From: SB11 sp964584305
GTDB taxonomy: Bacteria; Bacteroidota; Bacteroidia; UBA8524
Assembly (NCBI GenBank): GCA_964584305.1
Contig: CAZOZL010000009.1
Location: forward strand, 1-64,000
Length of the DNA stretch: 64,000 nt
Reading direction: 5' to 3'
The translations under genes were made by a program, and so were the position numbers. The notes under the pieces were generated by a model, which searched no databases, was not told where the DNA came from, and was given only the letters and a program-made list of their open reading frames with translations. This document shows, one piece after another, positions 28,275 through 36,995 of this stretch (position 1 is the stretch's first letter; every line of letters starts with the position of its first letter).

Positions 28275-28339
28275 GCTATCTTCCCCCTCGTCTTCACTTT
28301 ACGTGATAGGAGGGGGATATAAACGCAATAAACTGAAAA

Positions 28340-28921
28340 CTAATGTACTCTATCTCCACGTAACTCTAAGGTAGCCAATATTTTTGCTTCCCCTTCAAGT
28401 ATTTCTTCCCAACGTTGTTTCACATACTCATCGGGCATATATTTTTTGGCTAAGTTTATAAACATATGATAATGCCCCGCTTCCGACACCATAAAATCAT
28501 GGTAAAACTCTTTTAATTCAGGGTCAGTAATATGTAGTGATAATAAACGAAAACGCTCGCAACTACGCGCTTCTATAAGAGCATTTAATAGCAATTGCTC
28601 TGCCAAACGCTGCTCACGATTACCTCCGCCACTAATTAGCTTTCTGATTTTAGCCACGTATTCATCCTTACGTTGTTTGCCTAATTTTAGCCCTCGCTTT
28701 TCAAGCTCTTTAACTACTCTACGAAAATGCCCCCATTCCTCCGCTACTAAAGGGGTTACATTTTTAACTACATCTTCTTTATCAGAGTAATTTACAATTA
28801 ATGATATACCACTACTTGCTGCCTTTTGTTCGCAAAAAGCATGGTCGGTAAGAATATCCTCGATGGTTTTTTCGGCAATTTTTACCCAACGTGGGTCGGT
28901 AGCCAATTTTAGCCCTAACAT
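28340..28921 (-). CDS. miaE: tRNA-(ms2io6A)-hydroxylase MiaE
   Basis: A nonheme diiron monooxygenase that hydroxylates the isopentenyl group of ms2i6A at tRNA position 37, using oxygen. From the start at 28921 the protein has 193 residues. Ferritin-like ligands appear as DHAFCEQKAAS, AEEWGHFRRV (Glu62, His65), LIEARSCERF and VSEAGHYHMF. The frame is open nine codons further to 28948, but the family begins at MLGLKLATDP. With mtaB at 7.5 kb it gives two position-37 modification genes in the window. Confidence 0.93.
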   Translation of the reverse strand: MLGLKLATDPRWVKIAEKTIEDILTDHAFCEQKAASSGISLIVNYSDKEDVVKNVTPLVAEEWGHFRRVVKELEKRGLKLGKQRKDEYVAKIRKLISGGGNREQRLAEQLLLNALIEARSCERFRLLSLHITDPELKEFYHDFMVSEAGHYHMFINLAKKYMPDEYVKQRWEEILEGEAKILATLELRGDRVH

Positions 28922-29106
28922 GGCGCAAAGATAGCTTAGAATTAGCATGGGTTGGATATAATTTGAGGCTTTGCTTGCTCCCCACTCTCTTGTAAAGTTT
29001 ATCCTTACCGCTTACGGTCGTGTTTACCCAAGTAGAAACGGGTAAAACTGTTTTTAACTTTATGCAGGGTGTGTTACTTGACTTTGAGTATAGTAGCTTT
29101 TGCTGC

Positions 29107-29895
29107 TCAAAAATCCATTTTTCTTGATTTTGCGACAATTCGCCAAACAGGCAAAACTACCCAAATAGCTAACATTGAAATGGAGACAATAAGCCCAAAA
29201 TTAGTACCAAAAAATTTCTTAAACACCGCCCCAGTATAGCCCAGTAGTGCTGAAATGTCTAACTTTAGTAGTATAAGTGTGCGTGATAAGTCTATTGGGT
29301 TTAGCATAGTGCCTACAAGCGATAGCTTATCTAAAGGGTAGTCATTAAAAACGATAAGCGATAATAAGAAAATACCATCGTATATAATGGCTAAAAATAG
29401 CCACAACAAAATAGCGTAGCCAAAACCTTTTATTTTATTTCCGTTGGATAGGGCTATATAAAATGCCAAAGCGGTAAATATGAGTGTAAGAAATGTGCCT
29501 GTGATTAGCAATAGCGAAAAATCCCAAATTGCATTAGATTTAAATATGCCATAAAACACAAATGGAATACCCAAACCTAATACTAAACTCATTGATAGTG
29601 AAAGTGCTACCCCTAAATATTGACCCAAAAATATAGAGCTTCGTTTTAAGGGTTGTGCCAATAAAAGCTCGGTAAACTCTTTGGAATCGTAGTAATACAT
29701 TACACCAAAAATAGTACCTATAAGCGGTACTAAAACAATAATCACATTCATTAAAGTGATTACCGCTTTTGATAAATCGTTGTTTAAAAATAATAGTACC
29801 ACACCCAACAATAAATAAAAAGCAAAATATACATAACTCCAACGGCTACGTACCAAATCGTAAAAGCTGTATTTTAGTATTTTAAGCATTGGCAA
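29107..29895 (-). CDS. nosY: NosY, ABC permease for NosZ maturation
   Basis: The inner-membrane permease of the NosDFY complex needed to mature the CuZ site of nitrous oxide reductase. About six hydrophobic segments are visible over 262 residues, with the ABC-2 type phrase FGVMYYYDSKEFTELLLAQP early and a C-terminal WVVLPVWRIV segment. The gene overlaps nosF by 14 bases. It is the last gene of the nine-gene leftward nos cluster. Confidence 0.9.
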   Translation of the reverse strand: MPMLKILKYSFYDLVRSRWSYVYFAFYLLLGVVLLFLNNDLSKAVITLMNVIIVLVPLIGTIFGVMYYYDSKEFTELLLAQPLKRSSIFLGQYLGVALSLSMSLVLGLGIPFVFYGIFKSNAIWDFSLLLITGTFLTLIFTALAFYIALSNGNKIKGFGYAILLWLFLAIIYDGIFLLSLIVFNDYPLDKLSLVGTMLNPIDLSRTLILLKLDISALLGYTGAVFKKFFGTNFGLIVSISMLAIWVVLPVWRIVAKSRKMDF

Positions 29896-30589
29896 TGGTT
29901 AATATTGAGGCAATAGCGTGTTCAAAATCGGGTTGATTGGTTTTATTTTTCAATTCGCTTATGCTTCCTTTAAAATAAATTTCTCCTTCTAATAAAAACA
30001 CAATCTCGTCTGACACTTCTTCAACAAAACTCATAATATGTGATGATATTAAAATTGTTTTTCCTTTTGCCTTCTCGGTTTGTATCAATTCTTTTAATCG
30101 TATTAATGATAAAGGATCTAAGCCTGTGGTAGGCTCATCTAAGATAATTAAAGGACTATTAAACATAAACGCCAATACTATATTTACCTTTTGCTTAGTA
30201 CCGCCTGAAAGGTTGCCTAGTTTCTTATTTAAAAAAGGCTCTAATTTAAAAAGGTCTATCAAGCTCTTGTCTTCACTTGTGTTACCGCGCAAATCCTTTA
30301 TCATTCTAATAAGTTCTTTCACTTTTAAATTGACGGGGAAATTGGCAATTTGCGGTAGATAATCAATTTGATGCCTGTATGTCGAGTTATTTTTAATGTT
30401 TTCGCCAAATACAGAAATAGTGCCTTTGTTAGGTATTACCATCCCTAAAATTGATTTTATAAGGGTTGTTTTTCCTGAACCATTAGGACCTAATATAGCG
30501 AAAATTCCTTTTTGGGCAATGGAAAGGTTAACACCGCTTAACACTACATTTTTATTGAATTTTTTATGTAAATTTTTTATGTTTATCAT
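29882..30589 (-). CDS. nosF: NosF, ABC ATPase for NosZ maturation
   Basis: The ATPase of NosDFY. Walker A GPNGSGKTTL (about residues 34-43), the signature LSGGTKQKVN, Walker B LIILDEPTTGLD and the switch His in ISSHIM are intact, so it should hydrolyse ATP. Its 235 residues are slightly shorter than the 300 of proteobacterial NosF, as the C-terminal extension is reduced. The start overlaps the nosD stop by 4 bases and its end overlaps nosY by 14, which indicates translational coupling. Confidence 0.93.
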   Translation of the reverse strand: MINIKNLHKKFNKNVVLSGVNLSIAQKGIFAILGPNGSGKTTLIKSILGMVIPNKGTISVFGENIKNNSTYRHQIDYLPQIANFPVNLKVKELIRMIKDLRGNTSEDKSLIDLFKLEPFLNKKLGNLSGGTKQKVNIVLAFMFNSPLIILDEPTTGLDPLSLIRLKELIQTEKAKGKTILISSHIMSFVEEVSDEIVFLLEGEIYFKGSISELKNKTNQPDFEHAIASILTIANA

Positions 30590-31827
30590 CCTACTTTTTT
30601 CATCAAGGGTTCGTTATCTAATAAATTATCGGGGGTAAACACTGGCGATACTTTTTCAGAAAAATCTATAATATAAATAAACAAACTACGCAGTAGTATA
30701 ATAGTTTCGGGGGTTTGGTTTACTATATACGAAAACAGTTTCACGGGTCTGTATGGCACATCACCAATACCGTTTTTATCAAGGTCGTATCCTGTGTAGT
30801 TACTCCAATAGTTTCTATTAAAAACATTGTTGTTTACCTTACTATTATACGAAATATCAAACGAGTTATACAAAAAATTATTCTCGGTAAATATATTTGC
30901 ATAGCAAGCTCCACGCACTTTTATAGCCCAGCCGTTGCTAATAAAATTATTGTTTTTATAAGTAATTCTATTAGAACCTTCAACGTTTACACCAATGGTA
31001 TTTTTCTCAAAAATGTTTCCAAAAATTTCTGCATCATTAATTTCTTTTAGCAACATACCGTATGATGCTGTTCCCCAGTTTTCTTTAAAGGTATTGTTGT
31101 GCATCTTTATTTTTTTAGAAAACATTACAGCCACCCCCGCACCATTACTTTTAAAAGTATTACGCTGGTAAATGTCGTTATTAGAAAACATAAAATGCAA
31201 ACCATAGCGCAAGTTATTCTCACTACTATTGTTTGTAATACAGCAATAGTCTGAAAACTCTAAGTAAATGCCATCACGCACGTGCTGTATAGTATTGTTT
31301 TCTATATCAATGTTTTTACAATACCATAAGTGGATGCCATTGCCCGAGTTGTATTCTTTTACCGCATTGCCCGTTATTTTATTATTAACTACTTTTCCAT
31401 CTTTAGATTTTTCTAAATATATCCCGAAAAAAAGTTTCTCTAATATCAAATTCTGAATGGTAAAATGCCTACTATTTTTAACCCTAATAGCCGCATAATC
31501 GGCGGTGTAACTACTGCCTACATTAATAATAAACAAGCCATCAATAGTTACACTATCGGCAATTATTGTAATTATTTCGCCTTTTGCCTCACCATCAATC
31601 ACAGGGTGGTTTATACCTATAATGGTTATTGGCTTATCAATTATTAGGCTGTTTTCTTTGTACGTTCCCTTTTTTATAATAATGGTATCAAAGTCTTTCG
31701 CTTCTTTTATTGCTTGTGCAAGCGTTGTGATAGCGCAGCTTTCACATACTTCTATTTTTTGTGAAAAGGCGAAACAAGTTACCCCAGTATAAAAGAAAAA
31801 AATTATATATAGAAAAAACGGTTTCAT
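30586..31827 (-). CDS. nosD: NosD, periplasmic beta-helix maturation protein
   Basis: A right-handed parallel beta-helix of 413 residues exported by a signal peptide (cleaved near CFAFSQ). Many repeats of about 22 residues with the NNxI/NxF pattern are seen, for example KDGKVVNNKITGNAV and NDIYQRNTFKSNGAGV, and the GIHLWYCKN stretch is typical of NosD. Recent work places NosD as the copper-chaperone-receiving, NosZ-contacting part of NosDFY. The first 30 residues of the mature protein contain CESC, a possible metal site of unknown meaning. Confidence 0.93.
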   Translation of the reverse strand: MKPFFLYIIFFFYTGVTCFAFSQKIEVCESCAITTLAQAIKEAKDFDTIIIKKGTYKENSLIIDKPITIIGINHPVIDGEAKGEIITIIADSVTIDGLFIINVGSSYTADYAAIRVKNSRHFTIQNLILEKLFFGIYLEKSKDGKVVNNKITGNAVKEYNSGNGIHLWYCKNIDIENNTIQHVRDGIYLEFSDYCCITNNSSENNLRYGLHFMFSNNDIYQRNTFKSNGAGVAVMFSKKIKMHNNTFKENWGTASYGMLLKEINDAEIFGNIFEKNTIGVNVEGSNRITYKNNNFISNGWAIKVRGACYANIFTENNFLYNSFDISYNSKVNNNVFNRNYWSNYTGYDLDKNGIGDVPYRPVKLFSYIVNQTPETIILLRSLFIYIIDFSEKVSPVFTPDNLLDNEPLMKKVG

Positions 31828-31834
31828 TAAAGTG

Positions 31835-33235
31835 TTATAATATAAAGTATTTTAATCCTACAATAAGGGATAAACTCTCATCCATTTGGATGCCGTTATA
31901 ATTTTCATATACAGGTATTCCTGCTTCTAAACCTATTCTTAAATTTCTCATACTTGAAGTTTCGGGGAAAGCAATATTAGTTCCTATAAACGATTTTATC
32001 TTTGTACTACCATAGTTCGAAGTGTTTGCGGTAGTAACCATCATTGGGTTTAAATCAGGGTCAATACCATTTATTTTCCCTTTAGAAACACCAAGTAAGC
32101 GAGCTGATAAGCTAATGTTTGTTGATACATTATAGGCACCCCAAATGTTTAGTTGGTGCAAGTTTCCAAATCTATACCCTTCACTATTTTTACCAGTTCT
32201 AAACGTACTCAACAGTTGCGTTCCCCATGATATATTTTTATAATTCTTTTTATAGGTAACACCAAGTTGAGCATCAAAAGTACCACTTCCGAGTTGCATA
32301 GCGTAGGGTAGTTTTGCGTTTTCAAGCATGGGAGTATTAGCATGGTTTTGAATATTACCAATAGGAATATTTACTCCAGTGTTTAAATGAAGCGAAGTTT
32401 GGTGGGTATTAAATATGCTATATAATGCACTTAAATTTAAATCGCCTAAGCCAGATGCACTTGTGGTGAAGTTTCGTTTCATTGGCATTCCATTCATCAC
32501 CATTTGTACAGTTAAATCCATGCTTTTTTTCACAACACTTTGCATTGCCATAAGTGTAAATTTGTTTGATGGAGCATACATTACCCCCAACATATACATA
32601 TCCATCGTCATTTTTTGAGGTGAAACTTTATAGCTGTCAAAAATATTAGCATCACTAATAGTTGATATTCCTGCCTTGTTTCCATCCATTACCATATTCA
32701 TATAACGGAGTGTTAACATTAAGCCCCCTTTTTTATGCAAGTGGTCTCGCATAACTCCTATTGGGGCATGGGCATCAGGTCTAAAATGATTGTGATGACT
32801 ATGGCTGATGCCAAAGTTAGAGTTTTTAAATTTGTCTTTAATCTCCTCCCAAGTATATACCTCCCCTCCTTTTTTATTCTTAGTTTTTATGGCTTCATTT
32901 TTTGAAATGAATGCTGAAAGAGATGCTCCCATAGGGCTTGAAATGGCTTTACTTTTTAAATAGGTAGCTGTTTTGGCATTGGTAAGTTTACCACTTATAT
33001 AGTCGGCAACTTTTAACATTGTAAAGGTATTTTCGTCATTTGTTTTTAGATAGTTAATTAAACACTCTATGGCATCAAAGTGTATAGTAGCTGTTTTGTT
33101 TTCGGCAGTTGCTTCATGAAATCTATCCCTAATATCCATATTACAATGCGCGCATTGAGGATAATTTTGAGCTCTTAAGCTACTACTAAATATTAGGTAC
33201 AGAACAAGCGTGAAAAGAAAATTAATTTTTTTCAT
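31835..33235 (-). CDS. NosL domain fused to an outer-membrane barrel, His/Met-rich
   Basis: Numbered from the ATG at 33235 (466 residues): signal peptide to about 22, then a NosL domain (about 24-140) with the copper motif CAHCNM (Cys28, Cys31, Met33) and the family phrases SPMGASLSAF and GGEVYTWEEI. A His cluster SHSHHNH (144-150) leads into a barrel-type region with DAHAPIGVMRDHLHK, TMDMYMLGVMYAP and a C-terminal strand ending in LKYFIL. That region matches a barrel family found in metal-related operons. The start at 33235 leaves 5 bases after the nosL stop; the longer start at 33274 would overlap it. The likely role is copper handling at the outer membrane. Confidence 0.82.
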   Translation of the reverse strand: MKKINFLFTLVLYLIFSSSLRAQNYPQCAHCNMDIRDRFHEATAENKTATIHFDAIECLINYLKTNDENTFTMLKVADYISGKLTNAKTATYLKSKAISSPMGASLSAFISKNEAIKTKNKKGGEVYTWEEIKDKFKNSNFGISHSHHNHFRPDAHAPIGVMRDHLHKKGGLMLTLRYMNMVMDGNKAGISTISDANIFDSYKVSPQKMTMDMYMLGVMYAPSNKFTLMAMQSVVKKSMDLTVQMVMNGMPMKRNFTTSASGLGDLNLSALYSIFNTHQTSLHLNTGVNIPIGNIQNHANTPMLENAKLPYAMQLGSGTFDAQLGVTYKKNYKNISWGTQLLSTFRTGKNSEGYRFGNLHQLNIWGAYNVSTNISLSARLLGVSKGKINGIDPDLNPMMVTTANTSNYGSTKIKSFIGTNIAFPETSSMRNLRIGLEAGIPVYENYNGIQMDESLSLIVGLKYFIL

Positions 33236-33240
33236 TGAAG

Positions 33241-33687
33241 TTATTTTTTTAAATGTGCTAATAACTCGCCCCAAGTATAAATATCACCTCCTTTAGCCTC
33301 TTTCACTTTTTGGGCAGCCTCTTTACTACTAAATGCAGAAAGATATGCACCCATTGGGCTTGGGATATTTTCGCTAATTAAAAATGTGGCTTGTGTAGCA
33401 TCAATCAGTGTTTTTGGCTCTGCATAGTTATTGGATAGGTATAATTTTATTTCAGAAACGTCCAGTTCATTCAAAAAATAAACCATACACTCCGTAGCGT
33501 CAAATTTATATACTTTCCCTTTTTTTGTAACAATTTCTGCGGCGTGCTGCTCATCCACTATGGTCATTTTACAATGCTTGCAGCCATCATTACCATAATC
33601 TATTGCCTTTGGAGAAGCTGAACAGCCTAATAATAATAATAATAGTAGTGGTAGTATGAAAATTAAATAGCATTTATTATGTTTCAT
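33241..33687 (-). CDS. nosL: NosL copper-chaperone lipoprotein
   Basis: A 148-residue lipoprotein: the signal ends LLLLGCS with Cys22 as the lipid site. NosL-type proteins bind Cu(I) and pass it to NosD/NosZ. The motif CKHCKM (Cys36, Cys39, Met41) is the expected copper site. SPMGAYLSAF and GGDIYTWGELL closely match the NosL half of the next gene, so the two arose by duplication. The gene is 25 bases after the four-TM gene and 5 before the fusion gene. Confidence 0.93.
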   Translation of the reverse strand: MKHNKCYLIFILPLLLLLLLGCSASPKAIDYGNDGCKHCKMTIVDEQHAAEIVTKKGKVYKFDATECMVYFLNELDVSEIKLYLSNNYAEPKTLIDATQATFLISENIPSPMGAYLSAFSSKEAAQKVKEAKGGDIYTWGELLAHLKK

Positions 33688-33711
33688 TTTTTTAGGGTTT
33701 TAAAGTTAAAA

Positions 33712-34311
33712 CTAAACTATGGATGTTTTTTTATTGGTTTTTTTACCTACTATGTAGGCAAGCAATGATGTTGCAATGCCCAAACCCAAAAATAATGCCC
33801 CCAATCTTGGGTATGAGTGTGCTCTAAAGTTTAAAATATCTTTTGAGCCAAATAGGGGAGGTTGGAAACCCATTACAGTACCATCAGGATTGGTAAATTT
33901 CATAATTGCTTTTGGGTCAAGGTCGTTGCCATAGTCATACTCCCAAAGATAAAAATCGTATAGCCCTGCTAAACTCAAAACAACCATTAAAATAAACCAG
34001 TATAAAAATAGTTTGTAACTTCCTTTTAGGGCAATTAGCACCCCTAAAATAGTAGTAATAATGATGCCGATAGGAAATATTTTAAATTCAGGAATAGCAT
34101 CTGGAATATATTTCATACCCACATAGTGGTTCATTAAATTAATATTTTTTATATCGTATGGATTGGCATCACTAAAATCATTGATATGAATATTCATGCC
34201 TAACGGGATGGGGTATTGAGGAGCTTCGAGGGTAATATTCCACAATGGAAAAATGAATAATGCCAATGGAAGCAAAGCTGCTATTAGCATAATAATGTTT
34301 GCCTTTTTCAT
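33712..34311 (-). CDS. Four-TM membrane protein of the nos cluster
   Basis: Four hydrophobic helices are visible (about 7-25, 78-96, 101-121, 167-189). Between the first two lies a periplasmic loop with PLWNITLEAPQYPIPLG, HINDF and NLMNHYVGMKYIP, containing Met and His residues that could touch copper. Similar proteins accompany clade II nosZ in Bacteroidota; none has an assigned function known to me. A link to the NosB-like proteins of other clade II clusters is possible but not demonstrated. It starts 110 bases after the nosZ stop, beyond a hairpin. Confidence 0.75.
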   Translation of the reverse strand: MKKANIIMLIAALLPLALFIFPLWNITLEAPQYPIPLGMNIHINDFSDANPYDIKNINLMNHYVGMKYIPDAIPEFKIFPIGIIITTILGVLIALKGSYKLFLYWFILMVVLSLAGLYDFYLWEYDYGNDLDPKAIMKFTNPDGTVMGFQPPLFGSKDILNFRAHSYPRLGALFLGLGIATSLLAYIVGKKTNKKTSIV

Positions 34312-34340
34312 TTTGTTGTTTTGGATTAGGGTGTTAAAGA

Positions 34341-34376
34341 AAAAAGGCGAAAGCGGATAAACACTCTCGCCTTTTT
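34341..34376 (-). terminator. Hairpin between nosZ and the nos accessory genes
   Basis: A perfect 10-bp stem (AAAAAGGCGA at 34341-34350, TCGCCTTTTT at 34367-34376) with a 16-base loop follows the nosZ stop by about 45 bases. On the nosZ strand it ends in a T-tract, the form of an intrinsic terminator. Partial read-through would give less message for the accessory genes. Confidence 0.75.
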
Positions 34377-34421
34377 AAATGAAATGAATTTTAAAAGTAT
34401 GCGCTCACAAAGTATTTTATA

Positions 34422-36386
34422 TTAGTCCTCTCCTAATGACCAAGATAATTCTATATCAGAAGTAGCTGGTGATACCCTAACATAGCCTTGCATTTCTTGG
34501 TGTAGTGCAGAGCAAAAATCAGTACAATAGAAGGGCCAGACCCCTATTTTCTTGGGATACCAAACAAAAGTTTCTGTTTGCCCAGGCATAATTAACAACT
34601 CTGATGTGTTTGCCCCAATCATGCTTATTCCATGTGGCACATCATAGTCTTGCTCCAAGTTGGTAACATGAAAATATACCTTATCACCTACTTTAACACC
34701 TTCTATATTATCAGGCGAGAAATGGCTACGGATAGTGGTCATATAAATATGTACATTTTTACCCTCTCTTACCACTTTTGTTTCAGCATCAGATTTTGCA
34801 GCATAGGGGTGTTTATTATCCTCTAATTTATAGAGTTTTTTTGATTTTAATTTTATTAAATCAGCAGGGCAACCAGTGGCATAATGCGGCTCACCAATAG
34901 TAGGAAAATCTAATAATAGTTCCATCTTATCGCCTGTTATATCATATAATTGGGCAGATTGTGTGACTTCTGGACCTGTGGGTAAATAACGGTCTTTAGT
35001 TATTTTGTTCATTGCCAGCAAATACTTGCCAAAAGGCTTTCTTGAGTTACCCCCTGGTATCATCAAGTGTCCCACAGAGTAGTAGGTGGGTTTGCGGTCT
35101 AATATCTCCCAAGTACCTAATTTCCATTTCACAACTTCTGATGATATAAAGAAAGTAGTGTAGGCATTTCCCTTGTTATCAAACTCAGTGTGTAAAGGAC
35201 CTAAGCCGGGTTGTTCAACAGAACCAGCCAAAACATCTTCAAAATTTAAGATAGGGATACCATACGCTTCACCCGCAAATTTTTTGTTCTCAATGGCATC
35301 CAGCATTTTTGTAAATGAGTGTACCGTTACATTAGCCGAAAGTTTTCCGCTACCAACAATATACTCGCCTGTTGGGTCAACATCGCAACCGTGTGGAGAC
35401 TTTGGTGTGGGTAGGAAATAAATTGCGCCAGGAACTTCGGAAGGATCTACCATTACCACCTCTTTTTTCATAGTTGAAGTGGCTGAGTGTGTGCTCTCAT
35501 CATACACATTATGTGCATAGTTGGTAGCCATTTTTTTACCGCCGCCGTTGTTTACATATTCTTCTATTTTTTTCCAGTTTATTGCTGCTATAAAGTCTTT
35601 ATCGTTTTGCGAAGCATTTACTTCTAATAGTGAGTGGGCTTCCTCTGTATTGTATGTAGTAAAGAAAAACCAACCGTGAGATTTCCCCCTTCCTGGGTGC
35701 GCCTTGTCGTAAGCAAAACCAGGCATTAATACTTGGAATTTTAACTCCATACCGCCATCATCGGGGTTTACTTTTATAAAAGACAGCGTGCCTTTAAATT
35801 TACCTTTATATTCTTTTATAGAAATATCTTGTTGTGGAACAGGGATGCTAAACCTTGTTCCCGCTACAACATACTCGGTATTATCCGTTACGTATGACGA
35901 GCTGTGATTTCCTGCTGAGTTAGGTATTTCTATAATCTCAGTGGTTTCAAAAGTGGTTAAATCAATTTTAGCAATACGGGGCGTATTGTTACCATTAATA
36001 TATATATATCGCCCGTCTAACTCGCCATTTGTTTGCGACATATCAGGATGGTGCGCATCATCCCAAGGTATAAAACCATGTGAGGTATTTAGCATTGGTT
36101 TTGTTTCCTCGCTATACCCGTATGCTTTTTCTGCATCTTGAGAGAATACGGGGATAACTTTGAATAGTCGCCCTGAAGGAAGCCCATAAACAGCTAACTG
36201 TCCACTAAACCCACCAGAAACAAAGGCGTAAAATTCATCATGCTCACCTGGCGCAACATACACTTTCTCGGCAGCACCGCTTGCAAGAGCACCTGCTTTA
36301 CCGTCAGATTCTTTTGTATTGGTACAACTTGTAAATGCTACAAGAATGCACAAAACTGCAATAAACGATTTTGATATTGTTTTCAT
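34422..36386 (-). CDS. nosZ: Nitrous oxide reductase, clade II (Sec-dependent)
   Basis: The enzyme reduces N2O to N2 in the periplasm. Its 654 residues begin with a Sec/lipoprotein-like signal (AFTSC, Cys21), not a twin-arginine signal, placing it in clade II. Visible CuZ ligands are His112/His113 (DDAHHPD), His161, His332 (SPHGC), His399 (LHTEF) and His501 (EPHYATG). The CuA domain has His585 and Cys621, Cys625, His629, Met632 in CTDFCSALHQEM. It follows the fasciclin gene by 21 bases. Whether Cys21 is truly lipidated is uncertain. Confidence 0.97.
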   Translation of the reverse strand: MKTISKSFIAVLCILVAFTSCTNTKESDGKAGALASGAAEKVYVAPGEHDEFYAFVSGGFSGQLAVYGLPSGRLFKVIPVFSQDAEKAYGYSEETKPMLNTSHGFIPWDDAHHPDMSQTNGELDGRYIYINGNNTPRIAKIDLTTFETTEIIEIPNSAGNHSSSYVTDNTEYVVAGTRFSIPVPQQDISIKEYKGKFKGTLSFIKVNPDDGGMELKFQVLMPGFAYDKAHPGRGKSHGWFFFTTYNTEEAHSLLEVNASQNDKDFIAAINWKKIEEYVNNGGGKKMATNYAHNVYDESTHSATSTMKKEVVMVDPSEVPGAIYFLPTPKSPHGCDVDPTGEYIVGSGKLSANVTVHSFTKMLDAIENKKFAGEAYGIPILNFEDVLAGSVEQPGLGPLHTEFDNKGNAYTTFFISSEVVKWKLGTWEILDRKPTYYSVGHLMIPGGNSRKPFGKYLLAMNKITKDRYLPTGPEVTQSAQLYDITGDKMELLLDFPTIGEPHYATGCPADLIKLKSKKLYKLEDNKHPYAAKSDAETKVVREGKNVHIYMTTIRSHFSPDNIEGVKVGDKVYFHVTNLEQDYDVPHGISMIGANTSELLIMPGQTETFVWYPKKIGVWPFYCTDFCSALHQEMQGYVRVSPATSDIELSWSLGED

Positions 36387-36407
36387 TTTTAAGGTATTTA
36401 TGGTTTA

Positions 36408-36989
36408 TTATTTTTTTTCGGTTGGCGGTAATAGCACTTTATCAATAACGTGTACAATTCCATTGCCTGCGGGGATACTTGCCAAAATTTTTGCGCCGCC
36501 AATCATTGGTTCACCGTCAACTACTTCTATTTTTACATACTGATTGTTTGCTTGTCCCAGTTTTTTAAATTTCTTTAAAAAGTCTTTAGAGTAATTACCT
36601 GGGGTTACGTGGTATTTTAAAATATTAGCCAAAGCGTTTTTGTTTTCTGGTTTTAGCAAATTTTCTACCGTACCTTCGGGTAAAGCGGCAAAGGCTTCGT
36701 TTGTTGGGGCAAATACCATTAGCGGGCCTGCATTTACCAATGAGTTTTCCAACTCTGCGGCTTGTACTGCAGCAACTAAAGTAGTATGGTCTTTTGAGCC
36801 TATGGCTATTTGTAAAACATTAGGTGTTGACCCATCATCCATAATAAAGGCTTGCCCCGTTTTGTTGCCTGTTTCAATTTCGGTTTTCTCTGCATTCGAT
36901 GTAGTAGAGGTTTCTTTTTTTTCATTTTTACACGCTATAAACGTAACAGTACATAGCATTGTAAGAAATACTTGTTTAATAATTTTCAT
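36408..36989 (-). CDS. Fasciclin (FAS1) domain lipoprotein in the nos cluster
   Basis: A 193-residue lipoprotein (lipobox TFIACK, Cys20) with one FAS1 domain from about 55. FAPTNEAFAALPEG and YHVTPGNYSKD are the conserved H1 and H2 motifs, and GNGIVHVIDKVLLPP is the usual end. FAS1 domains mediate binding; no enzymatic role is known. The placement between the cytochrome and nosZ genes, 6 bases after the former, implies a part in N2O reduction, perhaps holding NosZ or the cytochrome at the membrane. That is inference. Confidence 0.9.
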   Translation of the reverse strand: MKIIKQVFLTMLCTVTFIACKNEKKETSTTSNAEKTEIETGNKTGQAFIMDDGSTPNVLQIAIGSKDHTTLVAAVQAAELENSLVNAGPLMVFAPTNEAFAALPEGTVENLLKPENKNALANILKYHVTPGNYSKDFLKKFKKLGQANNQYVKIEVVDGEPMIGGAKILASIPAGNGIVHVIDKVLLPPTEKK

Positions 36990-36995
36990 AATAGT

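Larger units (their letters stand above)
27853..28339. other. Convergent intergenic region with composite repeat
   Basis: These 487 bases hold repeat A6 (27992-28098), the family B stretch (28099-28198) and the segment shared with 7361-7399 (28235-28274). No gene was found. The remainder is unremarkable. Confidence 0.65.

Noticed and set aside
28812..29138. 108-residue minus-strand frame between nosY and miaE
   Set aside because: It overlaps both genes in another frame and has no recognisable composition.
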